DNA of 61,959 nt from Leptospira interrogans serovar Manilae (GCA_945887855.1 CAMCZP010000014.1:1-61959); one strand, 5' to 3'; positions 46,125-56,797 are shown, counted from the stretch's first letter. Made by a program: numbers and translations. Notes: generated from the letters alone by a model not told the origin.

Positions 46125-47543
46125 ATGGAACTAGCAGAAAAATACTATTCGGCGGATAATTTTCCCAAAGGTCTTTCCAAAAAAGTGGTAGAATCCATCT
46201 CTCATATAAAAAATGAGCCCGGTTGGCTAACAGAATTTCGATTGCAGGCTTTTGAAATTTACAATGAAAAAGAAATGCCAAAGTGGGGTTTTTTCCCTGA
46301 ATTTGCTGTGGACATTGAGTCTTACGTGCATTACGTCGGGAGCAACCAAAAGAAAAAAAAATCATGGGATGAAGTTGATCCTGAAGTTCTACGGAGCTTT
46401 GAGAAATTAGGAATACCTGAGCATGAACGTAAATATCTGGCGGGTATTGAAGCAATGAATGATTCAGAAACTGTGTATGCTAATGTTAAAAAAGAACTCA
46501 CTGATCTTGGAATCATATTTTGTGATATAGACACAGCCATCAAAGAGTACCCTGAGATAATCAAAAAATATTTGGGAACTGTTGTTACAATAGGGGATAA
46601 TAAATTCTCTGCACTCAATAGTTGCGTTTTCAGTGGAGGTTCCTTTGCATATTGCCCTAAAGGAGTCAAAACTCCAATGCCCTTACAAGCATATTTTAAA
46701 GTGACAGCCGCCTCCAGTGGTCAATACGAAAGAACTCTTCTGATAGCGGATGAAGGTGCGGAGATTGAATACAGTGAAGGATGTAGCTCCGTTCAGGATA
46801 AGGGAACTAATTTTCACACAGCTGTTGTGGAGCTAATTGCTCATAAACATGCAAAAATAAATTATACCACCATCCAAAACTGGAAAAAAAATATGTACAA
46901 TTGGACTGTAAAACGTGGTATATGCCATGATTATGCCAATATCACATGGACCGATTGTAACATTGGAGCAAATACAATCAAATACCCCGGAGTAGTTTTA
47001 AAGGGTGATTATTCTTCAGGATCGGTTTTATCCCTAGCTTTTGCCGGTAAAGACCAAATCCAGGATACGGGTGCTAGAATCATACACATTGGTAAAAATA
47101 CCAAGAGCAATGTATTGGCTAAAGGAATCTCACTAGATGGAGGAATCAATTCCTACCGAGGTCTGGTTAAATTTGAACCTTCGTCGGTAGGTGCCTATTC
47201 CCATGTAAAGTGTGATGGTCTGTTGATGGATAACCATTCTTCCTCCCATGCCTATCCCTACAATGATGTTTCTGGAGAACAGGGGTCACTCAACTATGAA
47301 GCCACAATCTCAAAAATAGATGAAGACCAATTGTTTTACTTACAGACTCGGGGGCTCTCTGAGGATGATGCAAAACTTTTACTTGTAAATGGATTTTGTG
47401 AATCAATTGTAAAAGAACTCAATGTGGAGTATAGTGTTGAAATGAGTCGTTTGATTCGCATGATTCTCGAAGATGGAAAAGTCATATCCGAAACTACTCC
47501 CGAAGAACGAAAAATAGCCGCGGATAAAAAATTGTTGAAGTAG
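46125..47543 (+). CDS. sufB: Fe-S cluster scaffold protein SufB
   Basis: About 472 residues of the SufBCD scaffold that assembles iron-sulfur clusters. The conserved run [18 protein letters not shown], then EYSEGCSS and a beta-helix core, ends with [25 protein letters not shown], given here in part as the hallmark [10 protein letters not shown]. The start is ATG 46125, five bases after GGAGG at 46115-46119; a TTG four codons earlier overlaps that site. No sufC or sufD is next to it, unlike most genomes. Confidence 0.95.
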   Translation: MELAEKYYSADNFPKGLSKKVVESISHIKNEPGWLTEFRLQAFEIYNEKEMPKWGFFPEFAVDIESYVHYVGSNQKKKKSWDEVDPEVLRSFEKLGIPEHERKYLAGIEAMNDSETVYANVKKELTDLGIIFCDIDTAIKEYPEIIKKYLGTVVTIGDNKFSALNSCVFSGGSFAYCPKGVKTPMPLQAYFKVTAASSGQYERTLLIADEGAEIEYSEGCSSVQDKGTNFHTAVVELIAHKHAKINYTTIQNWKKNMYNWTVKRGICHDYANITWTDCNIGANTIKYPGVVLKGDYSSGSVLSLAFAGKDQIQDTGARIIHIGKNTKSNVLAKGISLDGGINSYRGLVKFEPSSVGAYSHVKCDGLLMDNHSSSHAYPYNDVSGEQGSLNYEATISKIDEDQLFYLQTRGLSEDDAKLLLVNGFCESIVKELNVEYSVEMSRLIRMILEDGKVISETTPEERKIAADKKLLK

Positions 47544-47586
47544 TTATCCTTTTTTGATTCTCTTAGTATTGGTATAAGGGGTAAAT

Positions 47587-49074
47587 ATGGCAGAATTTTT
47601 AATTGGTATAGATGCAGGCACTACCGGAATCAGAGCCTTTTGTTTTGATAAAAAAGGTAAAGTTATTTCGATGGCTTATGAAGAATTTAAACAAATTTTT
47701 CCTAAGCCAGGTTGGGTGGAACATAACCCATCAGAAATATGGGATAAAACTGAAAAGTTAATTGGTGCGGCTATACGTAGAGGTAAATTAAAGCCAAAGG
47801 ATGCAGTTGCAATTGGTATTACAAATCAAAGAGAAACCACAGTTGTTTTTGATAAGAAAACGGGTAAACCTATATACAATGCAATTGTATGGCAATGTCG
47901 AAGAACTTCTGAATATTGTGGTGAATTAAAAAAAGAAGGCTTAGAAAGTGAATTTAGGAACAGAACAGGTCTTGTATTAGATGCGTACTTCAGTGGTACA
48001 AAAATAAAATGGATTTTAGATACGGTAAAAAATGCTAGGGAAAAAGCCGAAAGAGGCGAGCTTTTATTTGGAACAATTGATACTTGGCTCTTATACAATC
48101 TAACTGGAAAAAAATCTCATGCTACGGATCACACCAATGCATCCCGAACATTGATATACAATATCCAGCAAAAAAAGTGGGATGAAGATTTATTAAAAAT
48201 TCTTAAAATTCCTAATTCAGTACTACCACAAGTTCATACTTCTCGATATGAATTTGGTAAAACATTTGGACTAAAATCACTCCCGGATGGGATTCCTATT
48301 ACATCTCTAGTTGGTGATCAACAGGGTGCTCTTTTTGGGCAGCTCTGCACAGAAGTAGGGGAAGCAAAAAATACATACGGAACGGGATGCTTTTTATTGT
48401 TCAACACCGGAGATGAGTTTAAAATATCTAGCAATGGATTGATAACAACTCTCGCTTGTGGTCCAACAGGTAATACAGTTTATGCATTGGAGGGTTCAGT
48501 TTTTATTGGGGGTGCAGTAATCCAATGGTTGAGAGACAATTTAAAGTTTTTTAAAAATTCAAAGGATACCCAAAAAATTGCTCAATCCTTAAAAACCGAA
48601 GATGAGATAGTATTTGTTCCCGCTTTTGCAGGCCTTGGAGCACCACATTGGGATATGAATGCTAGAGGAGCCATCTATGGTATTACAAGAGATACTAATC
48701 CTATGCAAATTACAAGAGCAGCACTTAAGTCTATAGCATTTCAATCTTTAGATTTGGTAAAAGCAATGGAGCATGACACTGGAAAAGAATTAAAGGTACT
48801 AAAAGTGGATGGAGGTGCTACATTCAATGATTATCTCATGCAATTCCAATCGGATATTTTAGGTAAAAAAGTAGTGAGACCCGAAAATGTGGACACAACT
48901 GTATTGGGTGCAGCCTATCTAGCTGGTCTTCAAACTGGATTTTTTAGTTCAGTAGAAGAATTAAAAAAGATGTCTAAAAAATTTAAGGAATACTCTCCAA
49001 AAATGAAAGATAGTACCAAACAAAAAGAAATTCATAATTGGAATGTAGCAGTCACCAAAACCAAAACTTCATAG
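47587..49074 (+). CDS. glpK: Glycerol kinase
   Basis: A 495-residue FGGY-family kinase making glycerol 3-phosphate. GIDAGTTGIRAFCFD (8-22) is the phosphate-binding loop; WVEHNPSEIW, NQRETTVVFDKKTGKP and the GGATFNDYLMQFQSDIL signature fit glycerol kinase closely. AGGGG precedes the ATG. No glycerol facilitator or dehydrogenase gene is adjacent. Its stop codon directly abuts that of the converging TPR gene. Confidence 0.95.
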   Translation: MAEFLIGIDAGTTGIRAFCFDKKGKVISMAYEEFKQIFPKPGWVEHNPSEIWDKTEKLIGAAIRRGKLKPKDAVAIGITNQRETTVVFDKKTGKPIYNAIVWQCRRTSEYCGELKKEGLESEFRNRTGLVLDAYFSGTKIKWILDTVKNAREKAERGELLFGTIDTWLLYNLTGKKSHATDHTNASRTLIYNIQQKKWDEDLLKILKIPNSVLPQVHTSRYEFGKTFGLKSLPDGIPITSLVGDQQGALFGQLCTEVGEAKNTYGTGCFLLFNTGDEFKISSNGLITTLACGPTGNTVYALEGSVFIGGAVIQWLRDNLKFFKNSKDTQKIAQSLKTEDEIVFVPAFAGLGAPHWDMNARGAIYGITRDTNPMQITRAALKSIAFQSLDLVKAMEHDTGKELKVLKVDGGATFNDYLMQFQSDILGKKVVRPENVDTTVLGAAYLAGLQTGFFSSVEELKKMSKKFKEYSPKMKDSTKQKEIHNWNVAVTKTKTS

Positions 49075-50793
49075 TTATTTGCAAAGAGACTTTGCCTCCA
49101 ATAACTCTTGTGAGGCAATTTTCTCTTGGTTTTTATTATCAAGTTTTTTAAATATTTCTATTGATTTAGTGAAAAATGAGATACTCTGACAGGCATCCTT
49201 CTTAGATTCTTTGTATAGGTTTCCAATTAAAATATTAGTTTCTGCATATAAATCAGTTTCTTCTAATTGTAAATGTACTCTAATGGATTGAGAGGATTTA
49301 TAATAAACTAAGGCAGTATCGATATTATTATTTCTCTCTTCCAAAATACCGAGCTGACTCAGTACAATTGAATACTCCAATGTGTTTTGTAGGTTCATCG
49401 ATTTATAATTTTTTTCAGCTAATTTTAAAAACCTATAGGCTTCAGTGAATTTTTCCTCCTGGATATAAATGATACCCATATTCATGAGTACAAAAGAGTA
49501 ACCTTCTGTTCCGGTTAAATTTAGGCTTTCGAGTAAAGCTTTAGCACGTTGAAAGTTTTGAATGCCATTTGCCAATTGGTCAAGGTTCATATAAATATAG
49601 CCTAAATTAGTGAGAATTTCAGCAAACTTTTGATTTTTATTATCTTTAAAAATTTCCTTTGCTTTTTTAGCTGATTCTATTATAGATTGTGCTTTGGTAA
49701 AATTTCCTTGTTCAATTTCAAACAAACCAATTGAGAAAATTATATCTGAGTATGACAGAGTTTCTAGTAGTTCTAATTCACTCAATTGATCTAAAACTTT
49801 TAAGTTGATTTCATTTGCATTCAAATTATTTTTATTTATTCTATAAAAATTAGATAATCTATCTAAAATATTAATATAAATAAATGTATTATTTGAATTG
49901 TTTGATTCTTTAATTTTTTTTGAAAGCAATAGGTTTTTTATAGAATTATTAATATCATTTTTATGATAAAAAAATAATAAGCTAGTATAAAAAGTAAGAT
50001 TTCCATTTAGATCAAAATGACTTAGATTTCTAGTATCAATATATTTACTACAAAATTTAAAAGTCTCTTCTGACAATGTATAGTTTTTAATTTCATAATA
50101 TGATACTCCAAGTTTAAATAAAATTAAGTTATAAATAAATGTACTATTTTTATTCCTTGAGTTTAAATCTAAAATTAATTCATTATAAGCCTGAGCACTT
50201 TTACTAAAATCTTTGTTATCAAATAAATCATCAGCTTTTATAAATAGATCAAAAAAAGTTGAATCGTAATCTATCACTTCACTTGAGGTAACTGATTTAA
50301 ATTGAACTAATTTTCCAATCAATTCCGGGATTTTATTTATATCTTTTTTAGTGTATACTTTTTCAATTTTTTCAATAGATTCAGATTCATTCAAGGATGT
50401 GACTAAAAACTGTATATTTATAATATCTTCATCTAACTTAAATTTAATTAGTACTACCTTATCCGGTTGTAGAATTTTAAATGTATCACTTTCAATATCC
50501 TGTAAAGTGAACTTTCCTTTTCTTTCTTCTAAGATAGATTTGTTAAACTCATATTCTTCTCTAGTTATAAACTCTATTTTTTCAGAAGAGAATAGATTTT
50601 CAAAAGAACTTCTTAAAAAAATAGAGAAAAGTTTAGAATTCTTATCATTTTTGTGTGGTTCAATAAGTAGCAGAACTCTCCTGAAGTTCTCAGGATTCTG
50701 ACTAATAGAGTTAGGTTCATTATTTTTAGGAGATGGTACCTTGCAGGTGCAAAGAAAAAATATTATTAATAATATATTTATGAATAATTTCAT
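49075..50793 (-). CDS. TPR-repeat lipoprotein
   Basis: A 572-residue exported protein. The signal sequence MKLFINILLIIFFLCTC ends in a lipobox-like Cys. After an alpha/beta region (about 35-155) come at least eight tetratricopeptide-like helical pairs (about 180-560), for example YSFVLMNMGIIYIQEEKFTEAYRFLKLAEK given here in part as GIIYIQEEKFTEAYRFL. TPR domains hold protein partners. It follows the Ste24-like gene by 13 bp. Partner and role unknown. Confidence 0.82.
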   Translation of the reverse strand: MKLFINILLIIFFLCTCKVPSPKNNEPNSISQNPENFRRVLLLIEPHKNDKNSKLFSIFLRSSFENLFSSEKIEFITREEYEFNKSILEERKGKFTLQDIESDTFKILQPDKVVLIKFKLDEDIINIQFLVTSLNESESIEKIEKVYTKKDINKIPELIGKLVQFKSVTSSEVIDYDSTFFDLFIKADDLFDNKDFSKSAQAYNELILDLNSRNKNSTFIYNLILFKLGVSYYEIKNYTLSEETFKFCSKYIDTRNLSHFDLNGNLTFYTSLLFFYHKNDINNSIKNLLLSKKIKESNNSNNTFIYINILDRLSNFYRINKNNLNANEINLKVLDQLSELELLETLSYSDIIFSIGLFEIEQGNFTKAQSIIESAKKAKEIFKDNKNQKFAEILTNLGYIYMNLDQLANGIQNFQRAKALLESLNLTGTEGYSFVLMNMGIIYIQEEKFTEAYRFLKLAEKNYKSMNLQNTLEYSIVLSQLGILEERNNNIDTALVYYKSSQSIRVHLQLEETDLYAETNILIGNLYKESKKDACQSISFFTKSIEIFKKLDNKNQEKIASQELLEAKSLCK

Positions 50794-50806
50794 AATAGTT
50801 GAAACT

Positions 50807-52051
50807 TTACTTTTTTCGAAAATCTTCCGCTAATTGAATCCTATCAATAGTTTTGGGATGAGAGTAATAAATAAGTACAATGAGAGGGTGGGGATTTAAT
50901 CTGGATTTATTATCTTTAGCCATTTTTATTTCAGTAGAAATAAAAGAATCCACATCTTTTGTTAAAATCAAAGCCTCCAGATCTGCTTCTGTTTCATCGT
51001 GCCTGGACAAAGAGTTTTCAATGGGCATCACAAGAAAATTTAAAATTCCAAATATCAAAATTATAAAAGGTATAGAGGAAGGATTATATAGTTCATTTAA
51101 AAAAAGACTATTCTCAATTTTTGTAAATAAAAATAATTTGTTAATTATAAAACATCCAAAAAATAAAAGTAATGAGCTATATATAATATCTTTGATTTGG
51201 TGATTATTTTTCCAGTGTCCAATTTCATGCCCTAAAACACTCACTATTTCATCCTCCGTATGATTTTTAACTAGTGTATCATATAAGAAGATTTTTCTTT
51301 CATTGCCCCATCCAGTAAAATAAGCATTTGTATGGTTAGAATATTCACTCTCACTTATAATAAAAATATTCGATAAATTAATATTTTCTTTTTTGCATAA
51401 ATCTAATATTTTTATCTTTAAAGGTCCCTCAGATATTTCATGTGTTTCATAATAGAGAGGAGTTATGTAAATTGGAAAGAGTATGGATACAATGAGCCCA
51501 ATCAATATTGAGGACAATGGTACTAGTACAATCCATGATTTTTTAAAAATTTTTAAAATATATAAAAATCCAATTCCTATAAAAAGTACGCTTATATACC
51601 CCAAAAGAAAATTTTTTAAAGTAAAGATAAACCAAGAACCCATTGTCATATTTGAGAAGCCAAATTGTTTCTCTAAATAATAATCAAAGTAAAAAGAAAA
51701 GGGAAGTTCTAATGTAAAGTCTAAAGTATATAAAAAACTAATAAAAATTAAACTTGTTAAAAAATAATTATTTTTACAAGTTTTAGATGCAAATTCTTCT
51801 AACTTTGAACCAAAGCCTTTGAATATAAAAAGGAATAGAAAAACTGAATCAATAAACATTGATATCAAACTTATTTCAAATCCTTTTTTAGAGTATTCTT
51901 CACCTATTTGGATATCTTCTTTTGAAAAATATTTATAGATTAAATCTAAACTTTCGGGAGAATTATCCCCATTGTAAGAAAAGTATTTAAATATAAGATT
52001 AATTATTATCTTACATAAAAATATAAATAAAATAGTATTTTTAATAATCAA
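50807..52051 (-). CDS. M48-family membrane peptidase, Ste24/CAAX protease-like
   Basis: A 414-residue polytopic zinc peptidase. The zinc motif HEIGH is at 275-279, with the third ligand Glu in DETEADLEAL near 355. Seven or so hydrophobic segments surround it. The length, with N-terminal membrane region and the GFSNMTMGSWF motif, fits the Ste24 subgroup rather than HtpX. In bacteria these are thought to act in membrane protein quality control. It lies between the photolyase-like gene (9 bp) and the TPR lipoprotein. Confidence 0.9.
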   Translation of the reverse strand: MIIKNTILFIFLCKIIINLIFKYFSYNGDNSPESLDLIYKYFSKEDIQIGEEYSKKGFEISLISMFIDSVFLFLFIFKGFGSKLEEFASKTCKNNYFLTSLIFISFLYTLDFTLELPFSFYFDYYLEKQFGFSNMTMGSWFIFTLKNFLLGYISVLFIGIGFLYILKIFKKSWIVLVPLSSILIGLIVSILFPIYITPLYYETHEISEGPLKIKILDLCKKENINLSNIFIISESEYSNHTNAYFTGWGNERKIFLYDTLVKNHTEDEIVSVLGHEIGHWKNNHQIKDIIYSSLLLFFGCFIINKLFLFTKIENSLFLNELYNPSSIPFIILIFGILNFLVMPIENSLSRHDETEADLEALILTKDVDSFISTEIKMAKDNKSRLNPHPLIVLIYYSHPKTIDRIQLAEDFRKK

Positions 52052-52060
52052 TGGTTTTTC

Positions 52061-53491
52061 CTATGAAATCTTTTTTAAGAATATCTCAGCATTTTTTAAA
52101 TGATTCTTTTTTTTATCATCAGTCATTTTTTTCCATGTATTTACCATCATAGATGTTCTGGGATTCGTCATAAAATATTTACTATTCTTTCCTATAAATC
52201 TCCAAAAGAGTCCATCCCATGTTTCTTCCCACTTTCCCCCGGGAAAATCACTCATTTTTTTGATATAATTGCTCCCACTAATATATGGTTTTGTAGCCAT
52301 AATTCCACCGTCAGCAAATTGACTCATCCCGTAAATATTAGGTACCATCACCCAATCATAAGAATCTATAAATAATTCCATAAACCATTTATATACATCA
52401 TCCGGATTTATTTCACACAACAAAAAAAAATTTCCCAACACCATCAGTCGTTCGATATGATGACAATACCCTGTTTCTAATACTTTTTTAATTACAAAAT
52501 CTACGGGTTCAATTCCAGTTCCACCAGTATAAAATAAGTTAGAAAGCTTTCTATTGAATTTCCAAAAATTTGTGGTCCGCTCTTTACTTCCTTCTTCTAC
52601 ATAAATAAAGCGCATGAATTCCCGCCAACCTGCAATTTGTCTTACAAATCCTTCTAAAGAATTTAATGGAACTTTATCTTCATATTCCAAGCAATCATGA
52701 ATTATCTCTTTAGGACTCAATAATCCTATATTTAGAGATGGGGATAAAATAGAATGGTAGAGATATGGCTCTTTGGTTGAAATTGCATCTTCATATTTTC
52801 CGAATTCAAAAAATCGGTCTTGAAAAAAGGATTTCATAGAAAGCTTAGCTGCCTGGTGATTTGTTGGATATGAAAATGATTCTAAGGAGCCTGGATTTTT
52901 TGAATAGTAAGTGTTTATATAATCTATAGAATCTTTTAAAAATTCAGATGGTATAGGTTTGGGTATTGGTGGAGCTATTTCATTTTTAGGGAATTTTTTT
53001 CTATTTTCGGAATCATAACTCCATTTTCCACCTTTTGGTTTGTTATCCTTATCAATTAAAATTGAAAATTTCAATCGTGTTCGCTTATAAAATTCTGCCT
53101 GGAGGTAATTTTTTTTTTTGTTTTGGGATTCTTGTAATAGTTCTGTGGATGAATATAAAAAGTTAGGATTTTCTTGGAATTCTATATTTTTAGATTCTAA
53201 TTCTTTTTTAATTCTCCTCTCTAAAAAAGTATCAACAGGGTCTATAAAGATGAATTTTTCATATTCATCTTTTATATCTGATAAAAGCACTCTTATATCA
53301 TGCCTATTGTCATTAGATGGAATATAAATAATATTATAACCAAGTGATTGTAAATTCTTTTCATATTCCTTCATGGAGATTCGATGTAGGAGTAATTTTT
53401 GTTTGTGAAATTTATATTGGGTAAAAAAGAGGTGTTCCTCGATTAAGTAGGTATCTATATTTTTATGTATGCCGGGTGGAGTTTGAAACAA
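52061..53491 (-). CDS. Cryptochrome/photolyase-related protein lacking the Fe-S cysteines
   Basis: At least 476 residues of the prokaryotic (6-4) photolyase-like FeS-BCP family. LIEEHLFFTQYKFHKQKLLLHR at the N-terminus (in part EEHLFFTQYKFHKQ), GYCHHIERLMVLGNF, and PNIYGMSQFADGGIMATKPY are diagnostic for FAD and antenna binding. Where family members have YCGxC...C for the cluster, this one reads SDFPGGKWEETWDGLFWRF, so most cluster ligands are gone. The start given is TTG 53491. The frame stays open upstream to 53563, and residues FLFPNQLF just before the TTG match the expected first strand, so the true start is probably upstream at a non-standard codon such as CTG 53512. Confidence 0.85.
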   Translation of the reverse strand: MFQTPPGIHKNIDTYLIEEHLFFTQYKFHKQKLLLHRISMKEYEKNLQSLGYNIIYIPSNDNRHDIRVLLSDIKDEYEKFIFIDPVDTFLERRIKKELESKNIEFQENPNFLYSSTELLQESQNKKKNYLQAEFYKRTRLKFSILIDKDNKPKGGKWSYDSENRKKFPKNEIAPPIPKPIPSEFLKDSIDYINTYYSKNPGSLESFSYPTNHQAAKLSMKSFFQDRFFEFGKYEDAISTKEPYLYHSILSPSLNIGLLSPKEIIHDCLEYEDKVPLNSLEGFVRQIAGWREFMRFIYVEEGSKERTTNFWKFNRKLSNLFYTGGTGIEPVDFVIKKVLETGYCHHIERLMVLGNFFLLCEINPDDVYKWFMELFIDSYDWVMVPNIYGMSQFADGGIMATKPYISGSNYIKKMSDFPGGKWEETWDGLFWRFIGKNSKYFMTNPRTSMMVNTWKKMTDDKKKNHLKNAEIFLKKIS

Positions 53492-53529
53492 TTGATTCGG
53501 AAACAGGAACAGAGCTTCCGGGGGAGATT

Positions 53530-53838
53530 TTATATTTCTTCTGATTTTCCCTCCGAATAAGCCCTAAGATTATCATAGGTAAAAATACCCGTATCGTGAA
53601 AGTCATTCCAGGTTAAATTGATTGCATATCTTCCTACTTTTTTCCAGGAAACAAGTGAGATTGTTTCAATATGCCCGGTTGCCGATCCAACCTTTCCTCC
53701 ATGACCACCCCTACAGGTAGCACAGGGACATTTTTTCCTCAGGTCTAAAAGTGAAAAACTAGAGGAATGCCCGTCCTTCCAATCAATATAAAGGTTTGTT
53801 TCATCATAAGAGATTTGGTTGGGAATTGTTTGCTTCAT
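53530..53838 (-). CDS. DUF971-family protein
   Basis: A 102-residue protein with the DUF971 (gamma-butyrobetaine hydroxylase N-terminal-like) fold. IDWKDGHSSSFSLLDLRKKCPCATC is the family pattern (in part LRKKCPCATCRGG), with Cys in CPCATC that may bind zinc. It ends GRYAINLTWNDFHDTGIFTYDNLR, typical of the family. The 3' end lies at or inside the probable start of the photolyase-like gene. In other genomes DUF971 is often near iron-sulfur carriers; none is here. Confidence 0.88.
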   Translation of the reverse strand: MKQTIPNQISYDETNLYIDWKDGHSSSFSLLDLRKKCPCATCRGGHGGKVGSATGHIETISLVSWKKVGRYAINLTWNDFHDTGIFTYDNLRAYSEGKSEEI

Positions 53839-53880
53839 TTGCCTTTAGAATGAGTAGGGAATACATCCCTACAATTTGGC

Positions 53881-54030
53881 TTATTTTTTTGCAAGAGCTG
53901 CGAGGTATTCCTGACGTTTTATATCTTTTTGGGACTCATTCATAGAAAGCCATTCTCTTTTGAGAGTTTTGGTTTCGATACCTTTTAGTTCAGCAAATTT
54001 TCTGATGATTTTAGCAGTTTTTTGGTTCAT
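53881..54030 (-). CDS. Small basic protein, 49 residues
   Basis: An ATG-initiated frame ending at TAA 53881-53883. The protein is MNQKTAKIIRKFAELKGIET at its start and EYLAALAKK at its end, basic and probably all helical. It fills an otherwise unexplained gap, is followed closely by the DUF971 gene on the same strand, and its codon use matches its neighbours. No clear Shine-Dalgarno. Function unknown. Confidence 0.65.
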   Translation of the reverse strand: MNQKTAKIIRKFAELKGIETKTLKREWLSMNESQKDIKRQEYLAALAKK

Positions 54031-54125
54031 AGCAATACCAATATTTCAGAATGGGTCACTCGGTCAATTTTTTTTGGTATTCTAGTAACCATGCGAATAC
54101 ATCTTAAATCCATAAGCCAATTTCA

Positions 54126-54152
54126 TTGACTTAGCAATAGAGTTCTTAAAAT
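54126..54152 (+). promoter_or_regulatory. Candidate promoter of valS
   Basis: TTGACT at 54126-54131 and TAAAAT at 54147-54152 are 15 bp apart. If used, transcription would start at or within a few bases of the valS ATG at 54161, giving a leaderless mRNA. No Shine-Dalgarno is seen before that ATG. No T-box-like element is present in the gap. Confidence 0.4.
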
Positions 54153-54160
54153 AAGTTTGT

Positions 54161-56797
54161 ATGAACCAAAGACTGCCAGATCGATATGACCCCATTAGTG
54201 TTGAAAAAAAATGGTTGGATTATTGGGAAAAGAATAAATCCTTTTCTCCAAATCTAAGTAGAGAGGAAAACTTCTCTATTGTCATCCCTCCACCCAATGT
54301 AACGGGAAGTCTTCATATTGGTCATGCACTCAACCATACCCTCCAGGATATATTAATTCGGATAGAGCGAAAAAAAGGCAAGGCTACGGTTTGGGTTCCA
54401 GGGATGGATCATGCCGGTATTGCCACTCAGGTAGTTGTGGAAAGAGAGCTTGCAAAAGAGGGGAAAAAACGAACCGATTTTACTCGAATAGAGTTTGAAA
54501 AAAAAGTTTGGGAATGGAAAAAATATTCAGGCGGTCAAATTACCAAACAACAAAGGTTACTGGGAGAAAGTGTAGATTGGGATAGAGAACGATTTACGTT
54601 GGATGAGGGTCTTTCTAAGGCGGTAACCAAAGTATTTGTATCCCTTTACAAAGAGGGGCTTATTTATAAAGGAGAACGTATCATCAATTGGTGTCCGGTG
54701 ACTAAAACTGCTATTTCGGACATTGAGGTTGAATTCAGAGAGACAAATGGTTTTTTGTACCACATTCGTTATCCTTTAAAAGATAAGCAAAATGAATATA
54801 TCGTTGTAGCAACCACAAGACCGGAAACTATGCTCGGAGATGTTGCTATATGTGCTCATCCAGATGATCCAAGATACAACTCTTACTCCAATCTTAAAGT
54901 GATACTACCCTTGGTTCACCGTGAAATTCCCTTGTTATTTGATTCATTTGTAGATAAGGAATTTGGTTCTGGGCTTGTAAAAATAACACCAGCCCATGAT
55001 CTAGCAGATTTTGAAGCTGGCCAAAGATTGGGACTTACACCTATAAATATTATGAATCCAGATGCATCCTTAAATGAGAATGCTGGAAAGTTTAAAGGAC
55101 TCGATCGCTTTGAAGCAAGAAAACAAATCATAGAAGAATTAAAGGCACTAAATTTAATTGAAAAAATAGAAAATTATACAAATTCAATTGGTCACAATTC
55201 TAGGGGTGGTACAATCATTGAACCATATCTTTCCACCCAGTGGTTTATAAAAATACAACCACTTGCAAAAGAGGCAATCCACGCTGTTCGTGAAAAGAAA
55301 ATAGAATTTATTCCCAAAATGTGGGAAAAGACTTATTTTGAATGGATGGAGAATATCAAAGACTGGTGTATCTCAAGGCAGCTATGGTGGGGTCATCGAA
55401 TCCCTGCCTATGAATGTAGTGCCTGTGGTCATTTAGAAGTTTCAGAAGTTACCCTAAATGATTGTCCTAAATGCAATACAAAAAATAGTTTGGTTCAAGA
55501 TCCCGATGTATTGGATACCTGGTTTTCTTCCGGGCTTTGGCCTTTTTCCGTGTTTGGCTGGCCTGAAAACCAAATCGATTTAAAGCGGTTTTATCCCAAC
55601 TCTATTTTAGTAACGGGTTTTGATATAATTTTCTTCTGGGTAGCCAGAATGATAATGTTTGGAATTAAATTCCAAAATGATGTACCTTTCAAGAAAGTAT
55701 TGATCCATGGTCTCGTGAGAGATAAAAATGGTAAAAAATTTAGTAAGTCATTAGGTAATACAATAGACCCTTTACAAATGATGGAAAAATACGGCACGGA
55801 TTCATTTCGTTTTTTTCTGGCGGCAAGTCTACCAGAAGGAAAAGATATTATTTTCGATGAAAGTAGATTGGAAGGTTATAGAGGATTTTGTAATAAGATA
55901 TGGAACTCAAGTCGTTTTATTCTCATGAATCTTCCGGAAAATTTTTTAGAGAAAGAAATTCCTCTCTCTGATCTAGAAGCAAGTGATTTATGGATTCGGG
56001 ATAGGTTCAACAAATGCTTGGATACGTATGAGAAAGCATATTCTCAATTTCATTTCTATGAAATGACCTCAGCAATTTATGATTTTATATGGGGAGATTT
56101 TTGTGATTGGTATTTGGAGCTAACAAAATCTAGAATTTATGGAAAATCCTCTGATAAATCCAAAGAGGTTGCCTTACAAAACCTAGTTGTAATTCTTAAG
56201 TCAGCACTTAATTTGCTCCATCCATTCATGCCATTTATCACAGAGGAAATCCAATCTATATTTTCAATAAAAGATCTAACTACCGGAGTGTGGATAGATA
56301 AATTTGTAATACATAATAGGGATGATGTAGAAAAAATAGAAATTGTTACAGAAATTGTAATAAGAATAAGAGCTCTTCGAGCTGGGTTAAATATTACTCC
56401 TGATAAGAAATGCAAGGTTATTGTTCAAAGTACAGATAAAATGCTTGAACAGATTATCGAAGAAGGAAAAAATTCTATCATACAACTATCTAGAGCTGAA
56501 TCTTTGGAAATTAACAATTCCATAGAGATTTCTAAATCAGATTCGGTGACCCCTTTTAGCAAAGGGAAAATAATCCTTCCAATGGCAGGAATGATAGATT
56601 TTGAAAAAGAAAAAGATAGATTAAAAAAAGAACAGGATTCTTTACATTTTGATATGGATAAAATAAGAAAGAAAATTGATAACCCAGATTTTATCTCCAA
56701 AGCAAAACCTGAAATTATACAAAAAGAAAAGGAAAAATTTAATTTGCTCAAGGAAAAATTAGAAACTATAATGTTAAGTATGGAGAAATTTTCTTGA
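54161..56797 (+). CDS. valS: Valyl-tRNA synthetase
   Basis: An 878-residue class I synthetase. HIGH is at 52-55 after PPPNVTGSL, and the KMSKS loop reads KFSKS near 526-530. The editing domain (about 190-330) has [24 protein letters not shown] and the C-terminal coiled coil (about 810-875) complete the layout. Length is normal. It overlaps purD by 4 bp (TTGA), placing a tRNA synthetase and a purine gene in one transcript. Confidence 0.97.
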   Translation: MNQRLPDRYDPISVEKKWLDYWEKNKSFSPNLSREENFSIVIPPPNVTGSLHIGHALNHTLQDILIRIERKKGKATVWVPGMDHAGIATQVVVERELAKEGKKRTDFTRIEFEKKVWEWKKYSGGQITKQQRLLGESVDWDRERFTLDEGLSKAVTKVFVSLYKEGLIYKGERIINWCPVTKTAISDIEVEFRETNGFLYHIRYPLKDKQNEYIVVATTRPETMLGDVAICAHPDDPRYNSYSNLKVILPLVHREIPLLFDSFVDKEFGSGLVKITPAHDLADFEAGQRLGLTPINIMNPDASLNENAGKFKGLDRFEARKQIIEELKALNLIEKIENYTNSIGHNSRGGTIIEPYLSTQWFIKIQPLAKEAIHAVREKKIEFIPKMWEKTYFEWMENIKDWCISRQLWWGHRIPAYECSACGHLEVSEVTLNDCPKCNTKNSLVQDPDVLDTWFSSGLWPFSVFGWPENQIDLKRFYPNSILVTGFDIIFFWVARMIMFGIKFQNDVPFKKVLIHGLVRDKNGKKFSKSLGNTIDPLQMMEKYGTDSFRFFLAASLPEGKDIIFDESRLEGYRGFCNKIWNSSRFILMNLPENFLEKEIPLSDLEASDLWIRDRFNKCLDTYEKAYSQFHFYEMTSAIYDFIWGDFCDWYLELTKSRIYGKSSDKSKEVALQNLVVILKSALNLLHPFMPFITEEIQSIFSIKDLTTGVWIDKFVIHNRDDVEKIEIVTEIVIRIRALRAGLNITPDKKCKVIVQSTDKMLEQIIEEGKNSIIQLSRAESLEINNSIEISKSDSVTPFSKGKIILPMAGMIDFEKEKDRLKKEQDSLHFDMDKIRKKIDNPDFISKAKPEIIQKEKEKFNLLKEKLETIMLSMEKFS

